In this document: positions 12,189-23,700 of the stretch, in pieces
How the letters are laid out: every line of letters starts with the position of its first letter
Position numbering within the stretch: position 1 is the first letter of the stretch
NCBI GenBank assembly: GCA_051453625.1
Contig: JBOZIK010000001.1
Span: forward strand, 230,297,169-230,361,168
Source of the DNA: Welwitschia mirabilis
Taxonomy: Eukaryota > Gnetophyta > Gnetopsida > Welwitschiales
Length of the DNA: 64,000 nucleotides
Reading direction: 5' to 3'
Program-made: the position numbers and the translations under genes
The notes under the pieces: generated by a model
Seen by the model: only the letters and a program-made list of their open reading frames with translations
What the model was told of the DNA's origin: nothing
Database searches by the model: none

Positions 12189-13275
12189 ATATGAGAATTT
12201 AAAAAACTAAGATAAGCCTAGTGAGTCAGCTAAACCACATTATGCCATTAAGAATACTACTATTCTTAGGTTGTTCAATAACTATAAAGTTAACAACTAA
12301 TTGAATGAATTTATAAAAAGATTAAATCCCTTAAATCCCATTCTAAGCTTATCATTCCTCATATTAATTATTCTATTTAACATGAAAAACCTATGAAACT
12401 TTAAAGTTTTCCTTTTTTTTATAATTATAATGTTTTAAAACATATCAAAGAAGCAAGTAAATGTTATGAGATAATAATGAAAAAATTAGAGAGCTAATAA
12501 TCCTTACTCTAATATCTACAATCATGAATAGATAAAACATCCAAAAATCTCATGAAGATAAGATAATCATAGTCAAACTTTTATAAATCAATATTAAAAT
12601 GCATATAATTCATCATCATCTTCTTATCATTAACCCTTATCTTCTAATAATTAACACTCCTCTTTATTTTGTTTGAAACATACTTTCAAAATATTCATAA
12701 AAACTCAAATCTAAATTAATAGTGGCTAATAATAGTTAATTAATAAATTCCTTTTACATTATAAAAACTAGAATAATACATTCAATAGTTTATTAAACCA
12801 CCAATCATATTGTTTACTTACTCAACTAACATGAGAAGGAGAATTTTCTAGTATCTCATAAACCTAACCCTAATAGCTTCAAAATGATATATGAAATAAA
12901 AAAAACATAAGTTGAAAAAACCAAATTCATAAAACTTAAAAGTAAAAAGGAATTGAATCAAAACTTTAAAAAAACTGTAACACAAGAGGGTATAGCACCT
13001 AGAAAGTAAAGTAAGGATAAGGAAGAAAAGATTAAAAGAGAACCATAAGTCCCTCCATATAAAGACCCTTAACTTTTTCTTAACAACTTAGAAAAACCAA
13101 ATAAAAAAGAAGCATAAATGGGCCCTTAAAGTTTTCAAGAAGTAAAGATCAATATCTCTCTTTTAAAAGCTACTAAGTAAGTTCTTTCCTATTTTAAATT
13201 TATTAAGGAGTTATGTACAATGAAAATAATAATGAATATTAGGAGTCAGGTCTTCATTGTTTAATTAACAAGTTC
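12189..13275 (+). pseudogene. Outer Athila gag, C-terminal part, and linker to protease
   Basis: The frame resumes the gag interrupted at 1791 (LYENLKN, DKPSES), then passes a low-complexity, Asn/Lys-rich stretch with many stops. From about 13040 a proline-containing linker reads PPYKDP, and from about 13130 FQEVKINISLLKA and YFKFIKELC. These are typical of the region just upstream of Athila protease. No intact zinc knuckle was found. Confidence 0.6.
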
Positions 13276-13695
13276 CATAGTTTAAAACTAAATCCCTCCA
13301 AATACAGAGATCTAGAATATCCAATTATTATTATTACCATTGAAGATTAACATAATAAACAAGCATTTGTAGATCTAGAATCTTGTGTTAACATTTTATC
13401 ATATTGTGTGTATAAGGAGTTTAGTTTATATGGTCTTAAGAGTATTAGACTTTAACTTAGTTTGTTGATAATTCTTTTAATTCACCTCTAGGTGTCATGA
13501 AGAATGTTATTATTTTAGTAAATAGTTATTACTTATTAGTGGACTTTATAGTCTTCGAGATGGAAAGAAAATTCAATCATATAATTTCAATCATCTTAGA
13601 AAGACCTTTCAAACTTTAATGTTTTAATTATTTTTATAAATGGTATTATAAAAATATATTTTGGAAATATAACTAATAAATTCAACATTTTTAGT
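13276..13695 (+). pseudogene. Outer Athila protease, interrupted by E3
   Basis: The active-site block reads AFVDLESCVNILSYCVYKE. The catalytic Asp is kept, but the invariant Gly two residues later is Glu. The C-terminal block gives YFGNITNKFNIF immediately before the E3 insertion. The last codons continue after E3 at 24625, so E3 sits near the end of the protease domain. Several stops lie between. It would have processed Gag-Pol. Confidence 0.7.
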
Positions 13696-13700
13696 ACCAT
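13696..13700. repeat. Target-site duplication of E3, left copy (ACCAT)
   Basis: ACCAT precedes the E3 terminal TG, and the identical ACCAT follows E3 at 24625-24629. The match is perfect. Confidence 0.85.
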
Positions 13701-14859
13701 TGTAATGACCTAAAATTCTACAGTTGAAAATCTTGCTTTGGTATCAAATGTAAAACCCTGAATTTCTTATGTTGAAAACCTCAAAACTTGCTCTAATGCT
13801 TTGATACTAAAAACATAATGCCCACTTTTCTTATTCTAAACTTATGAACATTACTTTTTTAATTATCAAAAGCATTAAATAAAAACTATCTATAATATTA
13901 ATAGAAAAATAAAACTTTGAAATGTCCATCTCAAGAATTTGTAACTTCTTTAATAATGACTCTCTTTAAGATGATCCTCTCCTTCGTGATACCTTAAATT
14001 AGCTTTTAAAGGGGACTTTCCTACTAACTAATCTTATAACCCTTAATTAATTCAAAAGGAAAAGTAACTTTTTTTTCTTGGGATTTAAATTTTTTTGAAA
14101 AGGAGGAAAAGTCTCTTGTCCACATTTTAAAGAAATTTTATCAAAGATATGTTACAAAACTTCTAATAGTCTCAAGAAAATATCAACTTATCACAAAATC
14201 TTTCAAAGTTTTCCAATAAAATTTTCCAATGAAAATTTTCAATTACATAAATTCAAGTTTATTCTGGTAATATTCTTAAGAATCCAAATTTTTCCATTCG
14301 ATATCCAATAAAATATTTCACAAACACATGGGTAAAGATTTAAGATTTTAACAAATTTCATTAGATAATAACTGGAAAGTATGACCTCTAATAAACAAAT
14401 TTTATTTGAATAAGGAAAATCATCATTCCATATAAAAATGCAAGCCACACACTTATGAATAAATAGAGTCTAGCTCTCATCAAAATAATAATTTACATAG
14501 TGATTGTTCATGAGTTCAAGTAATTAACTCCAATAGCCTAAGAAATATAATAAATTATAGGATTTTTCCATCATTTTAGATCCAATGATCCATCATGAAC
14601 TCACGCCATCTTAGTAATCAGATACCAAATTGTATACTTGTCATAAAAAATATATGGAATGAGAAATATAAGAATTTCATAGCCCCCAGTATGGCCTAGA
14701 CAAGAATGGGTAGTTTGACAAGATTCTTTAAGGATTAAGATAGAAAGAAATAGTTCAAGACTCACAAGCAATCCAAGACACCCATAGATAATGAGCTTAT
14801 GATTATGAACAAGAATATCAAATATAATATATATGTAAACTTAATTATCATTAACTTTA

Positions 14860-15170
14860 CTACCTCATTCGATGATCTGTGAAAACCATTACCTCATTCG
14901 GCTATCTGTAGTTCTCATATAATATTTAACTTAACTACTTCATTAGTTGATTTGTGAAGCCAATAGCCTCATTCAGTGATCTATGATACTTATATATATA
15001 TATATATATAATCTCAATCATCATAAACTTAAATGCCTCATTCGATGATTTGTGCTAATATAATATCCCCACTGCCTCATTTGGTGATCTGTGAGATTCT
15101 CTCTTCATTGATCATTTAGTGATCTGTGAAGTCAACTACCTTGTTCAGCGATCTGTGGAAGATCCATAAC
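14860..15170. repeat. Repeat A: degenerate CCTCATTCGGTGATCTGTG units in the E3 LTR
   Basis: About eight to nine copies of a 20-22 base core resembling GCCTCATTCGGTGATCTGTG occur at irregular spacing, with (TA)10 at 14991-15010 between them. The same units occur in the right LTR at 21978-22095 and 22938-23290. Confidence 0.75.
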
Positions 15171-15469
15171 CATAAATCCAAGAAAATGATATCACAATGT
15201 TAAGAGAAGACTAATCACAATATAACACCTTGATAAAACTTCAAAAATAGATTATAATATGTGTAAAATGGATTTAATCACGAGTTTTCATCTTATAAAA
15301 GAAGATAACTTCAAGATATTGAGGAAAGATACATTAAGATAAAATATGCTTTGACACATAGATTCTCTTATTCAAGCAACATAACCGACTTATAGGAAAT
15401 ACATACATACCAGACTCAATAAACAAATAATATAAGAGACCCATCAAGAAAATATAAGAAAATAAAGCC

Positions 15470-16350
15470 ATTTATAAATATGAAGATTTCAATACAAATT
15501 ACATAAGAAAGGACCAACAAGAAAGCACAAAGTAAGAAACCATACAATAAACATGACAATCTCAATACAGGATGCATAAGAAAGAACTAATAATGAAGCA
15601 TGAAAGTATAAAACCATACATAGACATAATATCTTCAATACAGAATGCATAAAAAAGGATTATTAAGGAAGCAAAAAGTAAGGAATCATATAATAAACAC
15701 GACAATCTCAATACAGAATGTATAGGAAAGGACAAACAAGGAAGCATGAAAGTATAGAATCATACATACACATGACAACTTCAATATAAAATGCACAAGA
15801 AAGGACCACTAAGAAAGCAAGAAAGTAAAAAGCCACACAATCAACATGACAATCTCAATATAAAATGCATAAGAAAGGACCAATAAGAAAGCACGAAAGT
15901 ATAGAATCATACATAAACATGACAACCTCAATATAGAATGCATAAGAAAGGACCATTAAGGAAGCACAAAAGTAAAGAGCCATACAATAAACATGATAAT
16001 CTTAATATAGAATGCATAATAAAGGATCAACAAGGAAGCATGAAAGTATAGAACCATACATCGACATAACAAATTCAATACAAAATGCATAAGAAAGGAC
16101 CATTAAGGAAGCACAAAGTAAGTAACCATATAATAAACATGATAATTGTAATACAGAATGTATAGAAAAGATCAACAAGGAAGCATAAATACAACCATAC
16201 ATAAACATGACAACTTCAATATAGAATGCATAAGAAAAGACCATTAAGAAAGCATGAAACTAAAGATCCATAGAATAAACACAACAATCTAAATACAGAA
16301 TGAATAGGAAAGAACCAACAAAGAAGCATGAAAGTATAGAATCATACCAA
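15470..16350. repeat. Repeat B: about 12 tandem copies of a 73-74 base unit
   Basis: Units contain TCAATACAGAATGCATAAG, then AAAGGACCA, GGAAGCA and CCATACA. Two subtypes alternate (one ending near CCATACATA, one near CCATACAAT), so the array behaves as a dimer of about 147 bases. Open frames on the minus strand (15562-15747, 16002-16244) are by-products of the repeat. Confidence 0.8.
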
Positions 16351-16701
16351 TTTTTAAGAAGAACTCAAGATCTTTGCAAGTCTTCAAGGTCTTTCTAGGC
16401 TCTAATACTCGATGGCAAAAGGTTATCCAAAAATAAAATTGAGGAAAAAGGAAGAAAAAAGTCTTTTTTATAATTAAGGTTTGATGGAATGTGAAGAGTC
16501 ATAAGAATATAAGGAAAAAACAAAAGTTGGCAAAGACTCCATGCATGTAAAGACAAAAAATTATGAATGAGGGCAGTTAAAAGAAGGGTTACATAACATC
16601 CCATAAATGATTGCCTGGATACCAGGTGCTTTTAATAATATAATCAAGATAATGCTTCACATTTAATAATGAGTAAAAGGAATAAGTAACATGTCTCCAC
16701 A

Positions 16702-16916
16702 NNNNNNNNNNNNNNNNNNNNNNNNNNNNNNNNNNNNNNNNNNNNNNNNNNNNNNNNNNNNNNNNNNNNNNNNNNNNNNNNNNNNNNNNNNNNNNNNNNN
16801 NNNNNNNNNNNNNNNNNNNNNNNNNNNNNNNNNNNNNNNNNNNNNNNNNNNNNNNNNNNNNNNNNNNNNNNNNNNNNNNNNNNNNNNNNNNNNNNNNNNN
16901 NNNNNNNNNNNNNNNN
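16702..16916. other. Assembly gap in the E3 left LTR (215 N)
   Basis: This run of N is flanked by sequence matching 24370 and 24591 in the other LTR, which shows what is missing. Confidence 0.9.
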
Positions 16917-16952
16917 CAAATTTTATAAGAAAGTAAAAATGTGGATGTGATA

Positions 16953-16966
16953 TTTCTCACCTTCTT
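16953..16966 (-). promoter_or_regulatory. E3 polypurine tract
   Basis: On the minus strand AAGAAGGTGAGAAA lies directly upstream of the 3' LTR, as required for plus-strand cDNA priming. Confidence 0.6.
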
Positions 16967-17230
16967 AAGAAGTTTTGTCCTCAAAACTTACTATAAGATT
17001 AGGTCTTCATGATTGATATCTGCATTTTCCTCTCAAGTTGCTATTTCTGAAGATTAGTTGTATCATAATAATCTTGAAATATTCTCCATAATATGTATTA
17101 AAAGTTACCCTTACAAACATATAGCTCTTCACAATATTCATAAGGATTAATTTGTAGTTGAAACTATGATTAATATCTTCATACACACATGGATCATGCA
17201 ATATTACTAAGCACCTTACAATAAATTATA
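16967..17230 (-). pseudogene. E3 integrase C-terminus / chromodomain-like remnant
   Basis: On the minus strand a 64-codon stretch (17007-17201) begins HDPCVYEDINHSFNYKL. In another frame close to the element 3' end one reads EIAT-stop-EENAD, matching the EEATWE block that ends many chromovirus chromodomains, with Trp turned into a stop. After it comes FEDKTS-stop-EGE, the short acidic tail common just before the polypurine tract. Such domains tether integrase to chromatin marks. Homology is short, so chromodomain identity is tentative. Confidence 0.4.
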
Positions 17231-17796
17231 GAGTCATACTCCACCCCTTTTATTTTGATAAACTTACTATGTTGAAAGTTCTTCTTAATTGCTNNNNNNN
17301 NNNNNNNNNNNNNNNNNNNNNNNNNNNNNNNNNNNNNNNNNNNNNNNNNNNNNNNNNNNNNNNNNNNNNNNNNNNNNNNNNNNNNNNNNNNNNNNNNNNN
17401 NNNNNNNNNNNNNNNNNNNNNNNNNNNNNNNNNNNNNNNNNNNNNNNNNNNNNNNNNNNNNNNNNNNNNNNNNNNNNNNNNNNNNNNNNNNNNNNNNNNN
17501 NNNNNNNNNNNNNNNNNNNNNNNNNNNNNNNNNNNNNNNNNNNNNNNNNNNNNNNNNNNNNNNNNNNNNNNNNNNNNNNNNNNNNNNNNNNNNNNNNNNN
17601 NNNNNNNNNNNNNNNNNNNNNNNNNNNNNNNNNNNNNNNNNNNNNNGGATTAATTTGTAGTTGAAACTATGATTAATATCTTCATACACACATGGATCAT
17701 GCAATATTACTAAGCACCTCACAATAAATTATAGAGTCATACTCCACCCCTTTTATTTTGATAAACTTACTATGTTGAAAGTTCTTCTTAATTGCT
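17144..17796. repeat. 150-base sequence duplicated on both sides of an N gap
   Basis: Positions 17144-17293 and 17647-17796 differ at one base in 150 (CCTT versus CCTC). The first ends exactly where the N run (17294-17646) begins and the second starts exactly where it ends. This pattern is best explained by two contig ends or haplotypes that were not merged. A true tandem duplication cannot be excluded. Confidence 0.8.
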
Positions 17797-20763
17797 TCAT
17801 GTTGGAAGTAGTTGGTATATGCTAGCCTTTAGCTTTACACTATTTTTCTTTAATAAACAAATCTGCATAATTTATTCTAAGCCATTAATATCATCAATCA
17901 AAGGATTCATAAAACTTAGCCTTACATTAAGTGAGATGTCCAATCACCTTTATTACAATACTAAACTTCATTGTATAATGATTTTAAAGATTTACAAAAA
18001 TTCTTAATTTTAGTTATGAGCTTATAATCTTTTCCATTTTCTAAAGTTATAATGATCACTTGATGAGGTAAAAGTTGTAAACAACATATCTTCATAAGAG
18101 ATGAGGTAAGAACTACATAATTGATTTTGCAATGAAATCAAAAGAACATAGTTAAATACACATACAGATAAGTTGAATCATTTAATCTCATAAGCAAAAA
18201 TTTCTCAATGACCTCCTTATGTTGACCAAAGTAAAATGTTCTTAAACCATTAAGTTCAAAAGTATAACTCAAGCTAAAAACATTACAATCTCTTACTTCA
18301 AATTATAACATACACTTCTAAAGTTGTTATGTAAAAATTCTTTAAGCTTAAGTTTCAATATTGTAGAATTCTTCCACATTACACTTATTTGTTGTGCACT
18401 TCTTCTTTCAAGCTTCATTGACACTTTTTCATGTACAATTTAGTCGAATTTTTAATTCAATGATTTTATATGAATGATCTAGCATCTTAAAGTCTAATAA
18501 GTCAAGGAAATAGTGTATAAAATGAGGCTATGCAAGTAAATGCCAAATGAATATACCAGAGAGTTTCAATTAGTTAAGAGCAAGCAGTGTCTAGTCCATA
18601 AGGTTGAAGTGCATAGTTCATCCAAACAAGATTACAAACTACAATCATATAGTAATAAGATTAGCTGAATAAGGTTTACCAAGTATATAAGGATTATAAG
18701 ATGCATGCTAATAATAACTACAAATAAGGGTTTAATTAATATAAGAATCTCTTAAGACAAAGAGCTATTTTAAGATTACTAACAATAGAATATAGGTTAA
18801 CTAGATAAGCCAAAGAGTTAATTCATTTATACAAGTAACAAATCATAACAATATAAAGAGAAGCTCTTACATGATAATGAGCCAAAATTTTATCTATATC
18901 TTTCTTAAATACTACAAAGTTTTAAGTTGATAGAGGTAAAGAATTAATTTCTTGAATTGACTTTATGTTCCCATTTATAAAATTAATTTATACACCATTT
19001 AAGTCAGTGCTTAAGCATATTACTTCTGCATCCCACTTTACCTAATCTGGTGAGACTCTCGATTGGCTATTGACCTTTACCCGAGAGCAAAAGAGATTGA
19101 AATACACCTTGCATTTCATCAAAAGAGTAGACAATGTAGGAGTGAGAATCGTGTAGAAAAAGGATCACAACATGAGAAGAAAACAAACATTGTGTGAGAA
19201 CAGAGATACATAGGAAAAATAAAAACATGCACTAGAAGAGAGGAGGCACGACAGGAGAAGGTATGTGCATATAAGTGGAAGATTGTAGATAAAAAAAAAC
19301 ACATCATGAAATGAAAGAAAATTATATCAGGGCAAGGATAGTTAATACTCAGGCTTGAAATAATAGGATTCAATAAAAAGGTAGAATGTGCACTAGTATT
19401 TGAAGATCAAGAATGCCTTTCAAATTTGTTGGAATGTTTTTCTCATATTTAATCTGCCTAGCTACACTACTTGTTATAGACAATCATCATATGGGAAATG
19501 AATATCTTGAGTCTTGTGCTAATGTTAATTTACACTTTGACCAAATTTTATGCTCCCAAAACAAGTCCATGATGGTAGTAATCAAGGAGATAAGAACATG
19601 TTGGGCTTCCATTCTAAACATTTCCCATGATTGTCCAAACATTTCCAGTAATTCGTGGGCACTCTAGTACATCTCTTACACATTCAAAATCTTGTCTGAT
19701 GCCCTGTAGAATTTGTCGAAACCATTGATAGCTAGAACTCGGATGTGCTTTTCAGGATTGGCTTGATAGCTAAATAAACCACTGCATTCTAGATACTAAA
19801 CTTGCACACACAATCTTTCATCAGTTTAATATTGCACTTTGGTTTGACTATTAAAATGAATTACAAAAGAAGGTAAAAGTGCTATTTGTAAACTGTAATT
19901 TCAATCTGACATCAATATGTAAATTATGTTGAGACAACATTTTATTTATCTAATGGAGAAGAGAGGACGAGATTAAGAAAAAGAGGAGATAAATGAATAA
20001 ATGTTATGAAACAATAGCTAGCTAAAAAATGCTTAAGAAAGACAAAAGAACATGCTTGAGATGGTGTTTACTTGGCCAATAGCACATTGGCACTATTAGA
20101 AAATGAAAATAATGTATTTCAAAACTAAGTTTTTACTTACTAGACTTCACTACTTGTAATGCATGGTGATTTTACAACTCAATGCTCTAAAAGTAGGACT
20201 TATCCACTCAAGACCTGATTGCAAGAAGCAATAGTGGAGACGTGAAAATGTGCTACAAGAGAAAGAAAGAGAGAGAGATAGAGAGAGAGAAGAAGAAGAA
20301 GAAGAAGTGCATTGAAAGATTAATTAACTAATCTTTTCTTTCTTCATCTAAGTTTTATAACCTCATACTTTCAATTAATTATGCGCATATAGTCTGAGTT
20401 AGATAGTGTAACATCTAAAGAGGAGTAAAGACTGAAGGTGAATGGGCAGTTCAATTCTCCTCATTGCCATGATAAGGTGTTACTCATGGATGGCTATATG
20501 GTTTTTTTAAATTTATTTTTTAATTATTATCACAATAAATAAATTTAATACTAGTACCAAAGGATTATGAATAAGTCCATCAAAATCATTTTTTTTAAAT
20601 TAAAACAAATAATCTAGTTAGCAGTGACATTCTCCTAATTACTTAAACTCTATTAAACATCTAGTAAAACATGAACAAGGTAGCTCAAATTTTTAATGAT
20701 AAAACTCATTAGTGATTACACCTAATGAATTGTCAACTTAATCATAGTTGTTTCCAATAAATT
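17797..20763 (-). other. E3 interior without recognisable gag-pol
   Basis: No retroviral domain is visible on either strand between the duplicated gap flank and the primer site. Purine/pyrimidine simple sequence lies at 20258-20312: (GA)n then (GAA)n on +, CT-rich on the minus strand. The part 19000-20450 looks compositionally different, with gene-like features described separately. The part 17797-18990 shows nothing I can name. Confidence 0.5.
19480..19770 (-). other. Possible captured host exon in E3
   Basis: A minus-strand frame stays open for about 50 codons and includes WFRQILQGIRQDFECVRDV and LECPRITGNVWTIMGNV, richer in GC than its surroundings. Upstream on the same strand are a CT-rich tract (20258-20312) ending in TTGTAG, like a splice acceptor, and downstream (about 19085) CTCTCG-GTAAAG, like a donor. 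I do not recognise the protein. It may be a fragment of a host gene picked up by E3, or chance. It could also be an unrecognised, very decayed gag. Confidence 0.25.
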
Positions 20764-20785
20764 CGAAACCTAGGCTCTGATACCA
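20764..20785 (-). promoter_or_regulatory. E3 primer-binding site, tRNA-iMet type
   Basis: On the minus strand TGGTATCAGAGCC, one extra T, then AGGTTTCG follows the 5' LTR after two bases. This complements the 3' end of plant initiator tRNA-Met with one inserted base. It sets the orientation of E3. Confidence 0.85.
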
Positions 20786-20787
20786 AA

Positions 20788-23700
20788 TGTAATGACCTAA
20801 AATTCTGTAGTTGAAAAATCTTGCACTGGTATCAAATGTAAAACCTTGAATTTCTTATGTTAAAAACTTCAAAACTTGTTCTAATGCTTTGATACCCAAA
20901 ATGTAACACCCACTTTTCTTATTCTAAACTTATGAATGTTACTTATTTAATAAGGAATTAAATCCTTATTATTCTCCTCTATCAAAAGCATTAAATAAAA
21001 ACTATCTATATCATTAATAGAAAATTTAAACTTTGTAACATCCATTTCAAGAATTTGTAACTTCCTTAATAATGGATCTCTTTAAGGTAATCCTCTCCTT
21101 TATGATACCTTAAATTACTTTTAAAGGGGACTTTCTTACTAATTGATCTTACAACCCTTAATTAATTCAAAAGGATAAGTAACTTCTTTTTCTTGGAATT
21201 TAAATTCCTTTAGAAAGGAGGGAAAGTCTCTTTTCCACATTTTAAAGAAATTTTATCAAATACATGTTACAAAACTCCTAATAGTCTCAAGAAAACATCA
21301 ACTTATTACAAAATATTTCAAAGTTTTTCAATAAAATTTTGCAATAAAAATTTTCAATTTCATAAAATCAAGTTTATTCCAAGAAGATTCTCAAGAATCT
21401 ACAATTTTTCCATTTGATATCCAATAAAATATTTCATAAACACATGGGTAAAGATTCAAAACTTTAACAAATTTCATCAGATAATAACTAAAAAGTATGA
21501 TCTCCAATAAACAAATTTTATTTGAAGAAGGAAAATTATTATTCCATATAAAAATGCAAGCCACACACTTATAAATAAATAGAGTTTATCTTTCATCAAA
21601 ATAATAATTGACATAATGATTGTTCATGAGTGCAAGTAATTAACTTCAATAGCCTAAGAGACAAAATAAATCAGAGGATTTTTCTACCATTTTAAATCTA
21701 ATGGTCCATCATAAACTCATGCCATCTCAGCAAGAAGACACTAGATTTTCCACCTATTACAAAACAGATATGGAATGAGAACTATGAAAATATAATATCC
21801 TCTAGTATTACCCAGGTAAGAATGGATAGTTTGGTAAGATTCTTCAAGGATTAAGATAGAAAGGAATAGTTCAAGACTTACAAACAATCCAAGACATACA
21901 CACATAATGAGCTTATGGTTATGAACAAGAATATCAAATATAACATATATATAATATTAATCATCATTAACTTCACTACCTTGTTCGGTGAGCGGTGAAT
22001 CCCAGTGCTTCATTCAGCGATCTATGGGATTCTCTCTTCACTGGCTCATTCGGCGATCTGTGAAGTCCATTGCCTTTTTCAGCAATCTGTGGAAAATCCA
22101 TAATTGTAAATCCAATAAGATAATATCATAAAGTTAAGAGAAGACTGATCACAACATAACACCTTGAAAAAACTTCAAAAGCAGATTACAAGATGAGTAT
22201 GATGGATTTAATCATGAGTTTTCATCTCATACAAGAATATAACTTGAAGATATCAAGGAAAGATACATGAAGATAAAATATGCTCTGATACACAGTTTCT
22301 CTTATTCACGCAACATAACTGACTTATAGAAATACATATGCACTAGTCTCAATAAACAAAGAATACAAGATAACCATCAATAAAATACAAGAAAATAAAA
22401 CCATTCACAAACATGACAATTTTAATACAAATTTCATAAGAATGGACTAATAAGAAAGCACAAAGTAAGGAACCATATAATAAACATGACAATCTCAATA
22501 CAAGATGCATAAGAAAGGATCAATAAGGAAGCACGAAAGTATAAAACCATACATAGACATAACAACTTCAATACAGAATGCATAAGAAAAGACCATTAAG
22601 GATGCATAAAGTAAAAAACCATACAATAAACATGACAATATCAATACAGAATGTATAGAAAAGGACCAACAAGGAAGCACGAGAGTATAGAACTATACAT
22701 AAACATGAATACTTCAATATAGAATGCATAAGAAACAACCATTAAGGAAGCATGAAAGTAAAGAGCCATATAATAAACATATACAGAATGCATAGAAAAG
22801 GACCAACAAGGAAGCATGAAACTATAGAACCGTACATNNNNNNNNNNNNNNNNNNNNNNNNNNNNNNNNNNNNNNNNNNNNNNNNNNNNNNNNNNNNNNN
22901 NNNNNNNNNNNNNNNNNNNNNNNNNNNNNNNNNNNNNTGTGAAGCCCACTATCTCATTTAGAAATTTGTGGTTCTCATAATATATATATATATATATATA
23001 ATATCTCAATTTTCATTAACTTCATTGCTTCGTTCAATGATCTGTGAAGCCCACTACCTCATTCGGTGATCTGTGGTAATATAATATCCGAATTGCCTTG
23101 TTTGGTGATCTATTGGATTCTCACTTTACTGCCTCATTTGGTGATCTTTGAAGCTCATTGCCTCATTTAGTGATTTATGATAATATAATATTTCCACTGC
23201 CTCATACAATGATCTTTAGGATTCTCTCTTCACTACATCATTCAACGATCTGTGAAGTCCACTGCCTTATTTGACAATTTGTGGAAATCCAAAATAAGAC
23301 AATATTATAAAGCTAAAGAAGTTTGACTGCAACATAATACCTCGATAAGAAGATAATTTTATGATAGGNNNNNNNNNNAGAAGATAACTCCAAGAAATCG
23401 AGGAAAGGTACACAAAGATGAGCTATGTGTCAACATAAATTTTTTCTGATTCAACTAACATAGAATTTAATATCTAACTTATAGGAATACATGCACATCG
23501 ATCTCAATAAGCAAACGCATAATAAACAACCATCAAAACAAATTTCAAAAGAATAAATCCATATATAAATGTAATGATTTTAACACAAAATGTATAAGAA
23601 AGGATGAATAAAGAAGCACAAAAAGTAAAGAACCATATATAAAAATGATAACTTCAATATACAATACATAAGAAAGGACCATTAAGAAAGAACAAATTAA

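Larger units (their letters stand above)
13701..16952 (-). repeat. E3 3' LTR (left copy)
   Basis: It aligns with 20788-24624: the first 1 kb (TGTAATGACC onward), the repeat block A, repeat block B, and the last 350 bases ending in GTGGATGTGATA (CA decayed to TA). It contains a 215-base N run at 16702-16916. The homologous interval in the right LTR is about 219 bases, so this gap appears correctly sized. The copy is about 600 bases shorter than the right LTR because it has a single A+B repeat set. Confidence 0.8.

Noticed and set aside
15470-16350. CRISPR-like regular repeats
   Set aside because: Units are directly tandem without unique spacers, diverge gradually, and lie in a plant LTR.
16589-17722. 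Several open frames running through N runs (also at 28142-28372 and 47025-47586)
   Set aside because: Undetermined bases cannot show stops; no real coding evidence.
19119-19373. 84-codon minus-strand hydrophobic frame in E3 as a membrane protein
   Set aside because: Low-complexity T-rich strand with no conserved motif; more likely intron-like or random.
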